Shown in pieces: positions 28,490 to 37,274 of a DNA stretch of 64,000 nucleotides; positions within the stretch are counted from its first letter, which is position 1; each line of letters begins with the position of its first letter. Under the pieces are notes generated by a model. The model searched no databases, had not been told where the DNA came from, and was given only the letters and a program-made list of their open reading frames with translations. The position numbers and the translations under genes were made by a program. Origin of the DNA: Sediminihaliea albiluteola (GTDB taxonomy: Bacteria > Pseudomonadota > Gammaproteobacteria > Pseudomonadales > Halieaceae). Location of the stretch: the NCBI RefSeq assembly GCF_014077625.1, contig NZ_JACFXU010000013.1, positions 434,001-498,000 on the forward strand. Direction: 5' to 3'.

Positions 28490-30388
28490 ATGTCCTATCA
28501 GGCACTGGCACGCAAATGGCGGCCCAATAGTTTTCGTGAGCTGGTGGGTCAAGAGCATGTGCTCAAAGCGCTCATTAATGCCCTCGACCACGACCGCCTG
28601 CATCACGCTTATTTGTTTACCGGCACCCGGGGTGTGGGCAAGACCACTATTGCCCGCATTATGGCCAAATGCCTCAACTGTGAGCAGGGCGTGACTTCTG
28701 AGCCTTGTGGGCAGTGCGGCTCTTGCAGCGAAATTGCTCAAGGGCGCAGTGTTGATGTGCTGGAAGTGGATGCGGCATCGCGGACCAAAGTAGATGACAC
28801 CCGGGAACTGCTAGATAACGTGCAGTATGCCCCAACTTCCTCGCGATTTAAGGTCTATATCATCGACGAGGTGCACATGCTGACCACGCAAAGTTTTAAT
28901 GCTTTGCTTAAAACCCTCGAAGAGCCGCCAGCCCATGTAAAGTTTTTGCTGGCAACTACTGATCCGCAAAAGCTGCCGGCAACTGTTTTATCACGCTGTT
29001 TACAATTTAACCTCAAAAACATGCCGGCTGAGCAGGTGGTTGGGCACCTCAAAGACGTTCTAGATAAAGAAATGATTAGCTATGAGCTCCCAGCTCTGTG
29101 GCTACTGGGGCGGGCTGCAGCAGGCAGTATGCGAGATGGGCTGAGTCTGACTGATCAGGCCATTGCCTTTGGTGCCGGGACCTTGCGCGAAGCGGATGTG
29201 CGCAGCATGCTAGGTACCGTCGATACCAGCTTTATCTATCAAGTACTAGAGGCAGTGATCGCCTCTGAGCCGGCCGCAGTGCTCGAAGTCGTGGCGCGCA
29301 TGAGTGAGCATGCCCCGGATTTTGAGTCCGCTATGGATGAGTTGGTTTCCCTGTTACATCGTGTGGCAATCGCCCAAGCGGTGCCCGATGCGGTAGATAA
29401 TAGCTGGGGTGATGCAGAGCGCATTAGCCAGTTGGCTGCTGCTATGACGGCAGAAGATACTCAGCTGTATTACCAGATGGCGATCAATGGTAAGCGAGAC
29501 ATTCCATTGGCGGCAGACCCGCGTGGCGGTTTTGAAATGACCTTGCTGCGCATGTTGGCCTTCCGTCCAGCATTGGTGCTCGACGCTGAGGCCGCCTCAG
29601 CTGTGACCCCTGTAGACAATAAACCCAGTACTGCTAGGCCTGCCGCGCAGGAGGTCGCGCAGGACCCGGTAAAAAAGCCCCATGAGGCCCGGGTGCCGCC
29701 AGCCGCACAGCCCGAAGAGTCGGCAAGGACAGCGTCTTCAAGCCAAGCGGCGCCCTCAGCTCAAGCACTATTTGCACAAGCGCCTGCCACTGTAAGGGCA
29801 TCGGCTGCATCAAGCGCTGCGCCGGCTGAGTTTGCAACAGCTAGGGTGGAGCCGGAGGCAAAGGTGAAGCCGAATCCGAATCTGACCAGCCAAGCGCAGA
29901 GCGCGGCTAATTCAGAGGCAAGGCCGGCCCCCAAGGCGCTAGATTCAGCACTGCCCGGGCAAATCGCCAGTGCAGCGAAGGCAAAAATGTCGCTGGCAGA
30001 GTTGCGCGCTGAAACATGGCATGAACTACTGGAGCAACTTGGGCTCTCAGGTATTGTCTATAACGTAGCCTCGAACTGTGAGCTGCGTAGTGTCAGTGAC
30101 AAAGAGCTGCTATTTAACTTAGATGAAGATAATGCAAGCTTGTTTAATAGCGGCCACACGGAGAGAATTCGACGGGCGCTGAACCAGTATTTTGATACAG
30201 AGCTCAGCGTTCTCATTGAGCCCGCTGCATTGCAGGCTGAGAGTCCAGCACAGCGCAAACTGCGTTTTGCGGCAGAGCGACAAGCGCAGGCGGTCCACGC
30301 TATTGAGACGGACCCAGTGCTGCAGCAATTGATTGAACGATTTGATGGCGAGTTGGACCCTAGCTCCATTGCGCCTCTAGATAATTGA
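28490..30388 (+). CDS. dnaX: DNA polymerase III subunits tau and gamma
   Basis: The clamp-loader ATPase of the replicase, 632 residues as tau. Walker A is GTRGVGKTT, the zinc-binding cysteines are in CLNCEQG and CGQCGSC, Walker B is IIDEVHML, and the SRC motif is present (LSRCLQF). An Ala/Pro-rich linker (about 375-500) precedes the C-terminal domain that contacts DnaE and DnaB. A slippery A_AAA_AAG at 29671-29677 with a -1 frame TGA at 29683-29685 predicts a gamma form of 398 residues. ybaB and recR follow in the usual order. Confidence 0.97.
   Translation: MSYQALARKWRPNSFRELVGQEHVLKALINALDHDRLHHAYLFTGTRGVGKTTIARIMAKCLNCEQGVTSEPCGQCGSCSEIAQGRSVDVLEVDAASRTKVDDTRELLDNVQYAPTSSRFKVYIIDEVHMLTTQSFNALLKTLEEPPAHVKFLLATTDPQKLPATVLSRCLQFNLKNMPAEQVVGHLKDVLDKEMISYELPALWLLGRAAAGSMRDGLSLTDQAIAFGAGTLREADVRSMLGTVDTSFIYQVLEAVIASEPAAVLEVVARMSEHAPDFESAMDELVSLLHRVAIAQAVPDAVDNSWGDAERISQLAAAMTAEDTQLYYQMAINGKRDIPLAADPRGGFEMTLLRMLAFRPALVLDAEAASAVTPVDNKPSTARPAAQEVAQDPVKKPHEARVPPAAQPEESARTASSSQAAPSAQALFAQAPATVRASAASSAAPAEFATARVEPEAKVKPNPNLTSQAQSAANSEARPAPKALDSALPGQIASAAKAKMSLAELRAETWHELLEQLGLSGIVYNVASNCELRSVSDKELLFNLDEDNASLFNSGHTERIRRALNQYFDTELSVLIEPAALQAESPAQRKLRFAAERQAQAVHAIETDPVLQQLIERFDGELDPSSIAPLDN
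29649..29685 (+). promoter_or_regulatory. Programmed -1 ribosomal frameshift site in dnaX
   Basis: The zero frame reads GTA AAA AAG, so the heptamer A_AAA_AAG is in the correct phase. After a -1 slip the ribosome reads GCC CCA TGA, adding two residues before stopping. A perfect internal AGGAGG lies 16 nt upstream (29649-29654) and could act as the stimulatory anti-SD contact. The GC-rich sequence just downstream can form a short hairpin (CGGGTG with CAGCCCG, one bulge). This matches the E. coli dnaX cassette in its heptamer and prompt stop. Confidence 0.75.
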
Positions 30389-30397
30389 GGAAATACC

Positions 30398-30721
30398 ATG
30401 AAAGGCAGTATGTCGGACCTGATGCAACAGGCCCAAAAAATGCAGGAAGAACTGCAGAAAAAACAACAGGAAATGGCTCAGGCAGAAGTAACGGGTGAAG
30501 CCGCAGCCGGGCTGGTTAAGGTGCTGATGACCGGCCGTCACGATGTCAGACGGGTCACGATAGACGATAGCGTTTTGACTGAAGACAAAGAAGTTTTGGA
30601 AGACTTATTAGCCGCGGCGGTAAACGATGCGGTGCGTAAAGTTGAGGCCAACAACCGCGACGCCATGTCAGGTCTAACAGCAGGTATGGATTTGCCTGCT
30701 GGCTTTAAAATGCCCTTTTAA
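30398..30721 (+). CDS. ybaB: YbaB/EbfC family nucleoid-associated protein
   Basis: A small DNA-binding protein of 107 residues. It starts [16 protein letters not shown] with a helical Gln/Lys-rich N-terminus, and carries the conserved [17 protein letters not shown] core and [13 protein letters not shown] end. GAGG precedes the ATG. It sits between dnaX and recR, as nearly everywhere in proteobacteria, which supports the identity. Confidence 0.95.
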   Translation: MKGSMSDLMQQAQKMQEELQKKQQEMAQAEVTGEAAAGLVKVLMTGRHDVRRVTIDDSVLTEDKEVLEDLLAAAVNDAVRKVEANNRDAMSGLTAGMDLPAGFKMPF

Positions 30722-30732
30722 GGCGGCATTCA

Positions 30733-31338
30733 ATGATGAAGTTCAGCCCTGCGCTGATGGATTTGATCGAGGCGCTGCGCTGCCTGCCCGGGGTGGGGCC
30801 TAAATCCGCCCAGCGTATGACACTGCATCTCCTCGAGCGCGACCGCGAGGGTGCCACGGCTCTGGCGGAAGCCTTGCAATATGCCATGGCGCGCGTAGAT
30901 CACTGTCAGCGCTGCCGTAATTTCACCGAGTTGGATATCTGTGAAATCTGCAGTGACAGCCGCCGTGATCGCCACATGATCTGTGTTGTGGAGACCCCGG
31001 CTGATGTCTTGGCAGTGGAGCAGAGCGGGAGCTATCGCGGTCTCTATTTTGTCTTGATGGGGCACCTTTCTCCTATCGACGGCATCGGGCCAGTGGAAAT
31101 CGGCTTAGATAAATTCCAGCAGCGGGTGGTGGAAGAGGGCATTGAAGAAGTCATCTTGGCGACCAATCCCACGGTTGAAGGTGAGGCTACCGCTTATTAT
31201 CTGAGCGACATGTTACTGCCACGAGGTATTAAGGTGTCGCGGATCGCTCACGGTGTACCCTTAGGTGGCGAGTTGGAGTATGTCGATGGCAGCACCTTGG
31301 CTCACGCTTTCAGCGGGCGACGTAAACTAGAACAGTGA
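30733..31338 (+). CDS. recR: Recombination protein RecR
   Basis: RecR acts with RecF and RecO to load RecA at gaps. The 201 residues contain the N-terminal helix-hairpin-helix ([12 protein letters not shown]), a four-cysteine zinc finger (CQRCRNF, CEIC), and a Toprim domain ([25 protein letters not shown]). The C-terminal Walker B-like region is typical. It starts 11 bp after ybaB. Confidence 0.97.
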   Translation: MMKFSPALMDLIEALRCLPGVGPKSAQRMTLHLLERDREGATALAEALQYAMARVDHCQRCRNFTELDICEICSDSRRDRHMICVVETPADVLAVEQSGSYRGLYFVLMGHLSPIDGIGPVEIGLDKFQQRVVEEGIEEVILATNPTVEGEATAYYLSDMLLPRGIKVSRIAHGVPLGGELEYVDGSTLAHAFSGRRKLEQ

Positions 31339-31371
31339 CTTTCAACTACTAGGCCAAATAGCGGAGCAAGA

Positions 31372-32499
31372 GTGGAAACAATAGAATGGCAATTGATCGA
31401 AGACGACGCCAGTCTGCGCGAATTATTAGCGCAGCATGCAGATGCTACGGCCGTTGCTGTCGATACAGAATTTATGCGTCAAAGCACCTTTTACCCTAAG
31501 GAGGCTTTATTGCAGCTTTGCTTTGATAACAAAGCTTGGCTGATTGACCCACTGAAAATTACTGAACTTGAGCCGCTGCGAGATCTAATGACAGCTCCAG
31601 GCATCATCAAGGTCCTGCATTCGCCGAGTGAAGACTTAGAGGTTTTTAGTCTTTGGCTTGATGCGCTGCCCAGCCCACTCTTTGATACTCAGCGAGCAGC
31701 GGCTTTGCTGGATCGGGGTTTTGGCATGGGTTATCGCGCCTTGGTGCAGGAGCTCTGTGATATCACTCTGCCCAAGGACGAGACACGCTCTGATTGGCTG
31801 CAGCGCCCGCTGACAGATGCCCAGTGTCAGTACGCAGCGCAGGATGTTCTGCATTTATTGGATGTTTATCATCAGCTGGCAGCAGAGTGCGAAGCGCAGG
31901 GCAAGCTAGATTGGGTGTTGAGTGACGGTGAGGACGCGATAAATAATCAGGCCGCGGTATCGCCGAGCTATCACACGCGGATTAAATCAGCCTGGAAGTT
32001 AGATTCGCGCCAATTAGCGGCACTGATTGCTATATGCGAATGGCGCGATCAGACAGCGCGTAGCAAAGACAAGCCTCGCTCTTGGATTATCGACGATCAA
32101 GCTTGCCTGCAGTTGGCTGCTGCGCTGCCTACAGATTACGAGGCCATGCGCGCTGCGCTAGAGCTGCCCGAGGCTGTTTTGCGACGCTATAGCGATCAAT
32201 TATTAAGGCTCTTGTCTGAGCAAGCCAAGTTGCCCGAGGAGGATTTGCCCCAGCCACTGCCAGCGCCATTGTCAGCCCGTCAGCGGGGGCAGGGTAAGTA
32301 CTTGCGACGGGAGGCCAAGAAAATTGCCGCGCAACTTCAGGTGGCTCCTGAGGTCTTACTCCAGGCCAAAGATTATGAGGCATTGATTCGTGAGCTTGAG
32401 GCTGATGGCAGTCAAGCGGAGCCGCTGCACTGGCAGGGTTGGCGTGCTGAGCATGTGATTGAGCCTCTGCGGCAATTGTTACAAGGCAGTAAACTATGA
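31372..32499 (+). CDS. rnd: Ribonuclease D
   Basis: A 3'-5' exonuclease that trims tRNA precursors and other stable RNAs, 375 residues. The DEDDy catalytic motifs are visible: AVDTEFMR (motif I), HSPSEDLEVF (II) and YAAQDVLHL (III). An HRDC domain occupies the C-terminal half. The start is GTG, with GGAG upstream. Its stop overlaps the ycgL start (ATGA). Confidence 0.96.
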   Translation: METIEWQLIEDDASLRELLAQHADATAVAVDTEFMRQSTFYPKEALLQLCFDNKAWLIDPLKITELEPLRDLMTAPGIIKVLHSPSEDLEVFSLWLDALPSPLFDTQRAAALLDRGFGMGYRALVQELCDITLPKDETRSDWLQRPLTDAQCQYAAQDVLHLLDVYHQLAAECEAQGKLDWVLSDGEDAINNQAAVSPSYHTRIKSAWKLDSRQLAALIAICEWRDQTARSKDKPRSWIIDDQACLQLAAALPTDYEAMRAALELPEAVLRRYSDQLLRLLSEQAKLPEEDLPQPLPAPLSARQRGQGKYLRREAKKIAAQLQVAPEVLLQAKDYEALIRELEADGSQAEPLHWQGWRAEHVIEPLRQLLQGSKL

Positions 32500-32768
32500 C
32501 GCTTTTGTGCCAGATTTTTCGCAGTTCGAAAAAGCCCGAGACTTATCTCTATGTCGATAAAGACAAAGGACTTGAGGATGTGCCAGAGGTCCTTCTTAAA
32601 CAATTTGGTGAGCCGGTGCCAGTGATGTCACTGCTGTTGAGCCCTGAGCGCCGCCTGGCGAGAGCGGATGCTCGGGAGGTTCTAGAGCAAATTGCAGCTC
32701 AAGGTTTTTATCTGCAGATGCCACCGACACCTGCGCAGTTATTAAATAGGGAACGTGCCAATGACTGA
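32496..32768 (+). CDS. ycgL: YcgL domain protein
   Basis: A 90-residue YcgL-family protein of unknown biochemical role. It has the typical start (CQIFRSSKKPETYLYV) and the RRLARADAREVLEQI helix. It is translationally coupled to rnd by a 4-bp overlap and overlaps ycgN by 8 bp, an order common in gammaproteobacteria. Confidence 0.93.
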   Translation: MTLLCQIFRSSKKPETYLYVDKDKGLEDVPEVLLKQFGEPVPVMSLLLSPERRLARADAREVLEQIAAQGFYLQMPPTPAQLLNRERAND

Positions 32769-33198
32769 GTGGTGGAATACCTTAACACTGGATCAGCTCA
32801 GCACTGAGCAATGGGAAGCACTCTGCGATGGCTGTGGCCGTTGCTGTCTACATAAGTTAGAAGATGAAGAGACCGGTGAATACCATTTCACGCGGATACG
32901 CTGTCGCTTGTTAGATGAGAAAACTTCGCGCTGTTCTGATTATGCTAACCGCCTCGAAAAAGTGGCTGATTGCGTCAAGTTAAGCCCTGAAAACACGGCT
33001 GATTTTCAATGGTTGCCATCGACCTGTGCCTACCGTCTGCGCGCTAATGGAAAAGCCCTTCACGACTGGCACCCTTTGGTGAGTGGTGACCCCGAAAGTG
33101 TGCGGCGGGCGGGGATGACGGTGCGTAACAATACCGTCTCTGATGAGGATGTACGCTTTTATGAATATGAAGACCACATCATTACGTGGATTGACTAG
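32761..33198 (+). CDS. ycgN: YcgN family cysteine-cluster protein (UPF0260)
   Basis: A 145-residue member of the UPF0260/YkgJ cysteine-cluster group. The motif CDGCGRCCL near residue 20 and further Cys at RIRC, RCSDY, ADC and STC probably bind metal. The ATG at 32761 overlaps the ycgL stop. A GTG six bases upstream is an alternative. The role is unknown. Confidence 0.92.
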   Translation: MTEWWNTLTLDQLSTEQWEALCDGCGRCCLHKLEDEETGEYHFTRIRCRLLDEKTSRCSDYANRLEKVADCVKLSPENTADFQWLPSTCAYRLRANGKALHDWHPLVSGDPESVRRAGMTVRNNTVSDEDVRFYEYEDHIITWID

Positions 33199-33209
33199 GA
33201 GAGTATCAG

Positions 33210-33575
33210 GTGCTGAGTGAAGAGACTTACCAGTTAGCGATGGCCAGCTACATCGGCGCTGCGCTGCTGGCTATCCTGTGCTTGGCTTGGTGGCTGCGCA
33301 AGCACTGGCGCCCAGCTTGGATTGCAGCACTGTTGCTACCGGCGGCAGCATTATTATTGACCCCCGCTTATCCAGAAGCGGGTATCGAGACGATGGCGCC
33401 GGCCCTAATTGTCGCCGCTTTCCAGTGGTTAACGGTGGATCAGGCGGCAGCCGAACACGCCCTGCGCCCCTTGCTCTTTGTGTTTGCCGCGGCAGTGCTA
33501 TTGGCTTTGATATTGGGCCTGACCATACTGCGTCACCGCCGGCAAGAGCCGGCTGATGATACGGCGCAATCTTGA
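33210..33575 (+). CDS. Small multi-pass membrane protein, unknown
   Basis: A 121-residue protein with three or four hydrophobic segments (SYIGAALLAILCLAWWL, WIAALLLPAAALLL, PALIVAAFQWL, LLFVFAAAVLLALILGL) and a basic C-terminal tail. I recognise no family. The GTG start has AGGAG upstream and the stop overlaps the TTG at which the next frame opens, so it is translationally linked to the VWA gene and may form a membrane complex with it. Confidence 0.7.
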   Translation: MLSEETYQLAMASYIGAALLAILCLAWWLRKHWRPAWIAALLLPAAALLLTPAYPEAGIETMAPALIVAAFQWLTVDQAAAEHALRPLLFVFAAAVLLALILGLTILRHRRQEPADDTAQS

Positions 33576-33592
33576 GCAGAGCTCTGTTGCTG

Positions 33593-35113
33593 ATGAGTGA
33601 TTTTACTCGCCGAGCTGCTCTGCTACGGGGGCTCTTGCTCACCGCAATGATCAGCCTGCTGTGTTCAAGTGTGGCCCTTGCAGACGCAGTAGTAGGGCGC
33701 GGGCTGCAGCCCGACCTGCGCTTGCTCATTGATATCTCGGGCAGCATGAAACAGTCCGACCCGGATAATTTGCGTGGCCCAGCCTTAGAGTTAATTGTGC
33801 GCTTGCTACCCGATGGTGCTAGAGCGGGCGTTTGGGTCTTTGGAGAAGAGGCCGAGGTGCTAGTGCCCCACGGTGAAGTGGATGCCGCTTGGCGCGATCA
33901 GGCGAGGCAGGCGGTGGCCCAAATCGACAACTCAGGTCAGCGCACCAACATACCTGCGGCGCTAAGCGCTGCCACCTATGACATCGCTAGCATGAACCCA
34001 GCTTACCGCAGCAGCGTTATTTTGCTGACTGATGGCAAGGTGGACATTTCCAGCTCACCCATTCGCAATGCCAAGGCCGCCCGTGCGCTGTTAATGGATA
34101 CTGCGCCAGAACTTGGGGCAATAGGCATTCCTGTACACACCATTGCTTTGTCGGATGATGCGGATTGGAGTTTTTTGCGAGCTTTAGCCGCTAGCACCAC
34201 AGGCATTGCAGAGAAGGCGAAAAACGCTGGGCAATTGACCGAGATTTTCGTGCAGTCACTCGATATGGTGGCGCCCGCTGCACGGGTGCCACTGGCCGGC
34301 GCTGAGTTTGTTATTGACGATAGTGTCGAGGAATTTACCGCACTACTGTTTCACAAAGATTCCGCAGCAGCGCTCGGGCTGATCGCACCCTCCGCTCAGG
34401 TCTATCAACCTAGCGCTCAGCAAGCCGGTGTTGATTGGTTTTTAAGTGATCGCTTTGCCCTTGTTACTGTGACTGCGCCTGAACCGGGCGTCTGGCAGCT
34501 GCAGGCCCCGCGAGATGCGCGAGTTCGGGTCACCGTAATTGCGGATCTGCAGCTTGAAGTTGACCCACTGCCCAACAGCATGCCGGCACAGCGCATGGCT
34601 GAGCTTGGTATTCGACTGCGCAATGCCGGAGAGTTAATCACCGACCCGGAGTTGTTAGGGCTGTTTGATATCACGGTGGACATTAGCGGCCCCAAAGGCT
34701 TTAACAGTCGTTTGGATGTCTCAGGGCAGTATGCAGTGCCCGAGACCGGTGAGTATCGGGTCAAGGTACCAGGCTTTGTCGAACCAGGGCGCTATCAACT
34801 GCTGGCCCGGGTCAAGGGTGAAACCCTACAGCGCGAATTACCTATGTATGTTGAAGTGATCGGAGATCCTAGCTCTATTGCCTTCAATACTCGCCCACTC
34901 GACATCCCCCAGACTAGCTTGAGAGGGCCAATTCTGAGCCTAGCTGCGGTGGTTTTTCTAATCGCAGTGATATCTTGGTTGATCTCCCGCCGTCGCCGCC
35001 GCCAGCGTCTGCGCTTGTGGCAACAGCGCTTTGAGGCGGCCCAAGAAGGTCAACACAGCCCCTCGGTGGGCAGCTTAAAGGACTTGGAGGGGGAGCGAAG
35101 CGAATCCCCGTGA
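33593..35113 (+). CDS. VWA-domain protein with signal peptide and C-terminal membrane anchor
   Basis: 506 residues: an N-terminal signal peptide (ending about SSVALADA), a von Willebrand A domain with an intact MIDAS (LLIDISGSMKQSD, later ILLTDGKVD), a beta-rich middle, and a C-terminal transmembrane helix followed by an Arg-rich cytoplasmic tail (SRRRRRQR). It may belong to the TIGR03503 group of proteobacterial VWA proteins. The frame opens at a TTG (33572) overlapping the previous stop; the ATG at 33593 is preferred for the signal peptide. A periplasmic metal-dependent binding role is inferred. Confidence 0.8.
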   Translation: MSDFTRRAALLRGLLLTAMISLLCSSVALADAVVGRGLQPDLRLLIDISGSMKQSDPDNLRGPALELIVRLLPDGARAGVWVFGEEAEVLVPHGEVDAAWRDQARQAVAQIDNSGQRTNIPAALSAATYDIASMNPAYRSSVILLTDGKVDISSSPIRNAKAARALLMDTAPELGAIGIPVHTIALSDDADWSFLRALAASTTGIAEKAKNAGQLTEIFVQSLDMVAPAARVPLAGAEFVIDDSVEEFTALLFHKDSAAALGLIAPSAQVYQPSAQQAGVDWFLSDRFALVTVTAPEPGVWQLQAPRDARVRVTVIADLQLEVDPLPNSMPAQRMAELGIRLRNAGELITDPELLGLFDITVDISGPKGFNSRLDVSGQYAVPETGEYRVKVPGFVEPGRYQLLARVKGETLQRELPMYVEVIGDPSSIAFNTRPLDIPQTSLRGPILSLAAVVFLIAVISWLISRRRRRQRLRLWQQRFEAAQEGQHSPSVGSLKDLEGERSESP

Positions 35114-35188
35114 TCTCGCTTGATAAGGCTTTACGCTGTCGCTACCCTTGTTAGCTTTGCAATTTTTACTATAGAAAATGGATGGATT

Positions 35189-36034
35189 ATGAAATTTCAG
35201 GGGACTGAGCGCTACGTAGCTACCGATGATTTGCGCATGGCGGTTAACTCCGCTGTCATTCTAGAGCGCCCACTATTGATTAAAGGTGAGCCCGGTACGG
35301 GTAAAACCATGCTCGCTGAAGAGGTGGCGCAAGGCTTGGGTAAGCGCTTAATTCAGTGGCACATTAAATCGACGACTAAGGCGCAGCAAGGCCTTTATGA
35401 ATACGACGCCGTTTCACGTTTACGTGACTCGCAGCTCGGTGATGAAAAAGTTCATGATATTGGCAATTACATCCGTAAGGGCAAGTTGTGGGAGGCCTTT
35501 GATGCTGACGAGCAGGTTGTGCTGCTGATTGACGAGATCGACAAAGCAGATATCGAGTTCCCCAACGACTTACTGGTTGAGTTGGATCGCATGGAGTTCT
35601 TCGTCTACGAGACCGGCGAAACCGTCAAAGCCAAGCACCGTCCGATTATCATCATCACTTCCAACAATGAAAAAGAACTGCCCGACGCCTTTCTGCGTCG
35701 CTGTTTCTTCCACTTCATTAATTTCCCTGACCGCGAAACTATGCGCGCCATCATCGATGTGCATTATCCCAATATTGCCCAGTCTTTGGTGCAGGAAGCC
35801 TTGGAAGTATTCTTCGATTTGCGGGCTATTCCTGGCCTGAAGAAAAAGCCATCTACCTCAGAGTTGATCGATTGGCTCAAGCTCTTGATGGCTGACGATA
35901 TACCTGATGAATTACTCAAAGAGCGCGACCACAGCAAAGCGATTCCGCCACTTTACGGTGCGCTGCTAAAGAACGAGCAGGACGTCCATTTGCTGGAGCG
36001 CCTGGCCTTTATGCATCGGCGTGAAAATCGCTAG
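35189..36034 (+). CDS. MoxR-family AAA+ ATPase
   Basis: A 281-residue MoxR ATPase. Walker A is GEPGTGKTML, Walker B LLIDEIDKAD, sensor ITSNNEKELPDAFLRRC with arginine finger. MoxR ATPases act as chaperones that activate or insert cofactors in partner proteins, nearly always with a VWA protein encoded next door. The open frame begins at 35120 but the ATG at 35189 gives the usual N-terminus MKFQGTERYV. The CoxE-like VWA gene follows after 9 bp. Confidence 0.92.
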   Translation: MKFQGTERYVATDDLRMAVNSAVILERPLLIKGEPGTGKTMLAEEVAQGLGKRLIQWHIKSTTKAQQGLYEYDAVSRLRDSQLGDEKVHDIGNYIRKGKLWEAFDADEQVVLLIDEIDKADIEFPNDLLVELDRMEFFVYETGETVKAKHRPIIIITSNNEKELPDAFLRRCFFHFINFPDRETMRAIIDVHYPNIAQSLVQEALEVFFDLRAIPGLKKKPSTSELIDWLKLLMADDIPDELLKERDHSKAIPPLYGALLKNEQDVHLLERLAFMHRRENR

Positions 36035-36043
36035 GCAGCCATT

Positions 36044-37219
36044 ATGCTAATTAATTTCTTTCATGGCCTGCGCGACGCTGGAGTGCCGGTTACTACTCGA
36101 GAGCTGCTCGACCTGATCGAAGGTCTCACTCGGCACATTGCTTTTGCCGATATGGACGATTTTTACTATTTCAGCCGGACCTGCATGGTCAAGGATGAAA
36201 AGTATTTTGATCGTTTTGACCGGGCCTTCGGTTTGCATTTTCAGGATCTCCAGAGCCTCGATGATGTGATTGAGGCGCTGATCCCAGATGATTGGCTGCG
36301 CAGTGAGTTCCTCAAGAACTTGTCAGAGGAAGAAAAAGCCAAAATTGAATCACTCGGTGGCTTGGAAAAGCTGATAGAGGAATTCAAAAAGCGTTTAGAA
36401 GAACAGAAAGAGCGTCATCAGGGCGGTAACAAGTGGATCGGCACGGGTGGAACCTCACCCTTTGGCCAGGAAGGTTATCACCCAGAAGGTATCCGCGTGG
36501 GGCCCAATGGGCGCAATAAAAAAGCGGTTAAAGTTTGGGATAAGCGCGAGTTTAGAAACCTAGATGACAGCGTCGAGCTGGGTACGCGCAACATCAAAGT
36601 CGCTATGCGTCGCCTGCGCAAGTTTGCCCGCAGCGGTGCCGCTGAGGAACTCGATCTAGATGACACCATTAGCTCCACAGCCCGCAACGCCGGTCTGCTG
36701 GATATTAAAATGGTTCCCGAGCGCCACAATGCGGTTAAGGTCTTGCTGTTCTTTGATGTGGGTGGCTCGATGGACCCACACGTGCGGGTCTGTGAAGAAT
36801 TGTTCTCTGCAGCGCGCAGTGAGTTTAAGCATATGGAGTACTATTACTTTCATAACTTCCTCTATGAAAGTGTGTGGCGCAATAACGTCCGGCGCCACAA
36901 TGAGCGTACCCCCTTGCTGGATGTCCTACATAAGTACAGTCACGACTACAAAGTGATCTTTGTCGGCGACGCTGCGATGTCGCCCTATGAGATTGTGCAA
37001 CCAGGTGGCTCAGTGGAGCACTGGAACGAGGAGTCGGGCGAGGTGTGGATGCGGCGCCTACTCAATACCTACGAAAAAGTTGTCTGGATTAATCCGGTGC
37101 CTAAAGAGGAGTGGCCTTATACCCAGTCCACTGAAATGACCAAACAGTTGATGGGGGGCCACATGTACCCCCTGACACTGAAAGGTTTAGAGGACGCCAT
37201 GAGCTATCTTTCTAAGTAG
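36044..37219 (+). CDS. CoxE-like VWA-domain protein, MoxR partner
   Basis: A soluble 391-residue protein of the CoxE/DUF58-neighbour VWA group. The MIDAS-like motif is DVGGSMDPH rather than DxSxS, and later FVGDAAMSPYE. A charged, Lys/Glu-rich helical region (about 95-130) precedes it. It forms the conserved MoxR/VWA pair with the gene upstream. The target protein of the pair is not evident here. Confidence 0.88.
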   Translation: MLINFFHGLRDAGVPVTTRELLDLIEGLTRHIAFADMDDFYYFSRTCMVKDEKYFDRFDRAFGLHFQDLQSLDDVIEALIPDDWLRSEFLKNLSEEEKAKIESLGGLEKLIEEFKKRLEEQKERHQGGNKWIGTGGTSPFGQEGYHPEGIRVGPNGRNKKAVKVWDKREFRNLDDSVELGTRNIKVAMRRLRKFARSGAAEELDLDDTISSTARNAGLLDIKMVPERHNAVKVLLFFDVGGSMDPHVRVCEELFSAARSEFKHMEYYYFHNFLYESVWRNNVRRHNERTPLLDVLHKYSHDYKVIFVGDAAMSPYEIVQPGGSVEHWNEESGEVWMRRLLNTYEKVVWINPVPKEEWPYTQSTEMTKQLMGGHMYPLTLKGLEDAMSYLSK

Positions 37220-37274
37220 TTGAGCTGGTCGCTTTGGCTAGCAGGATTACGCAGGAACTTAAGCCTGGGGCTTA

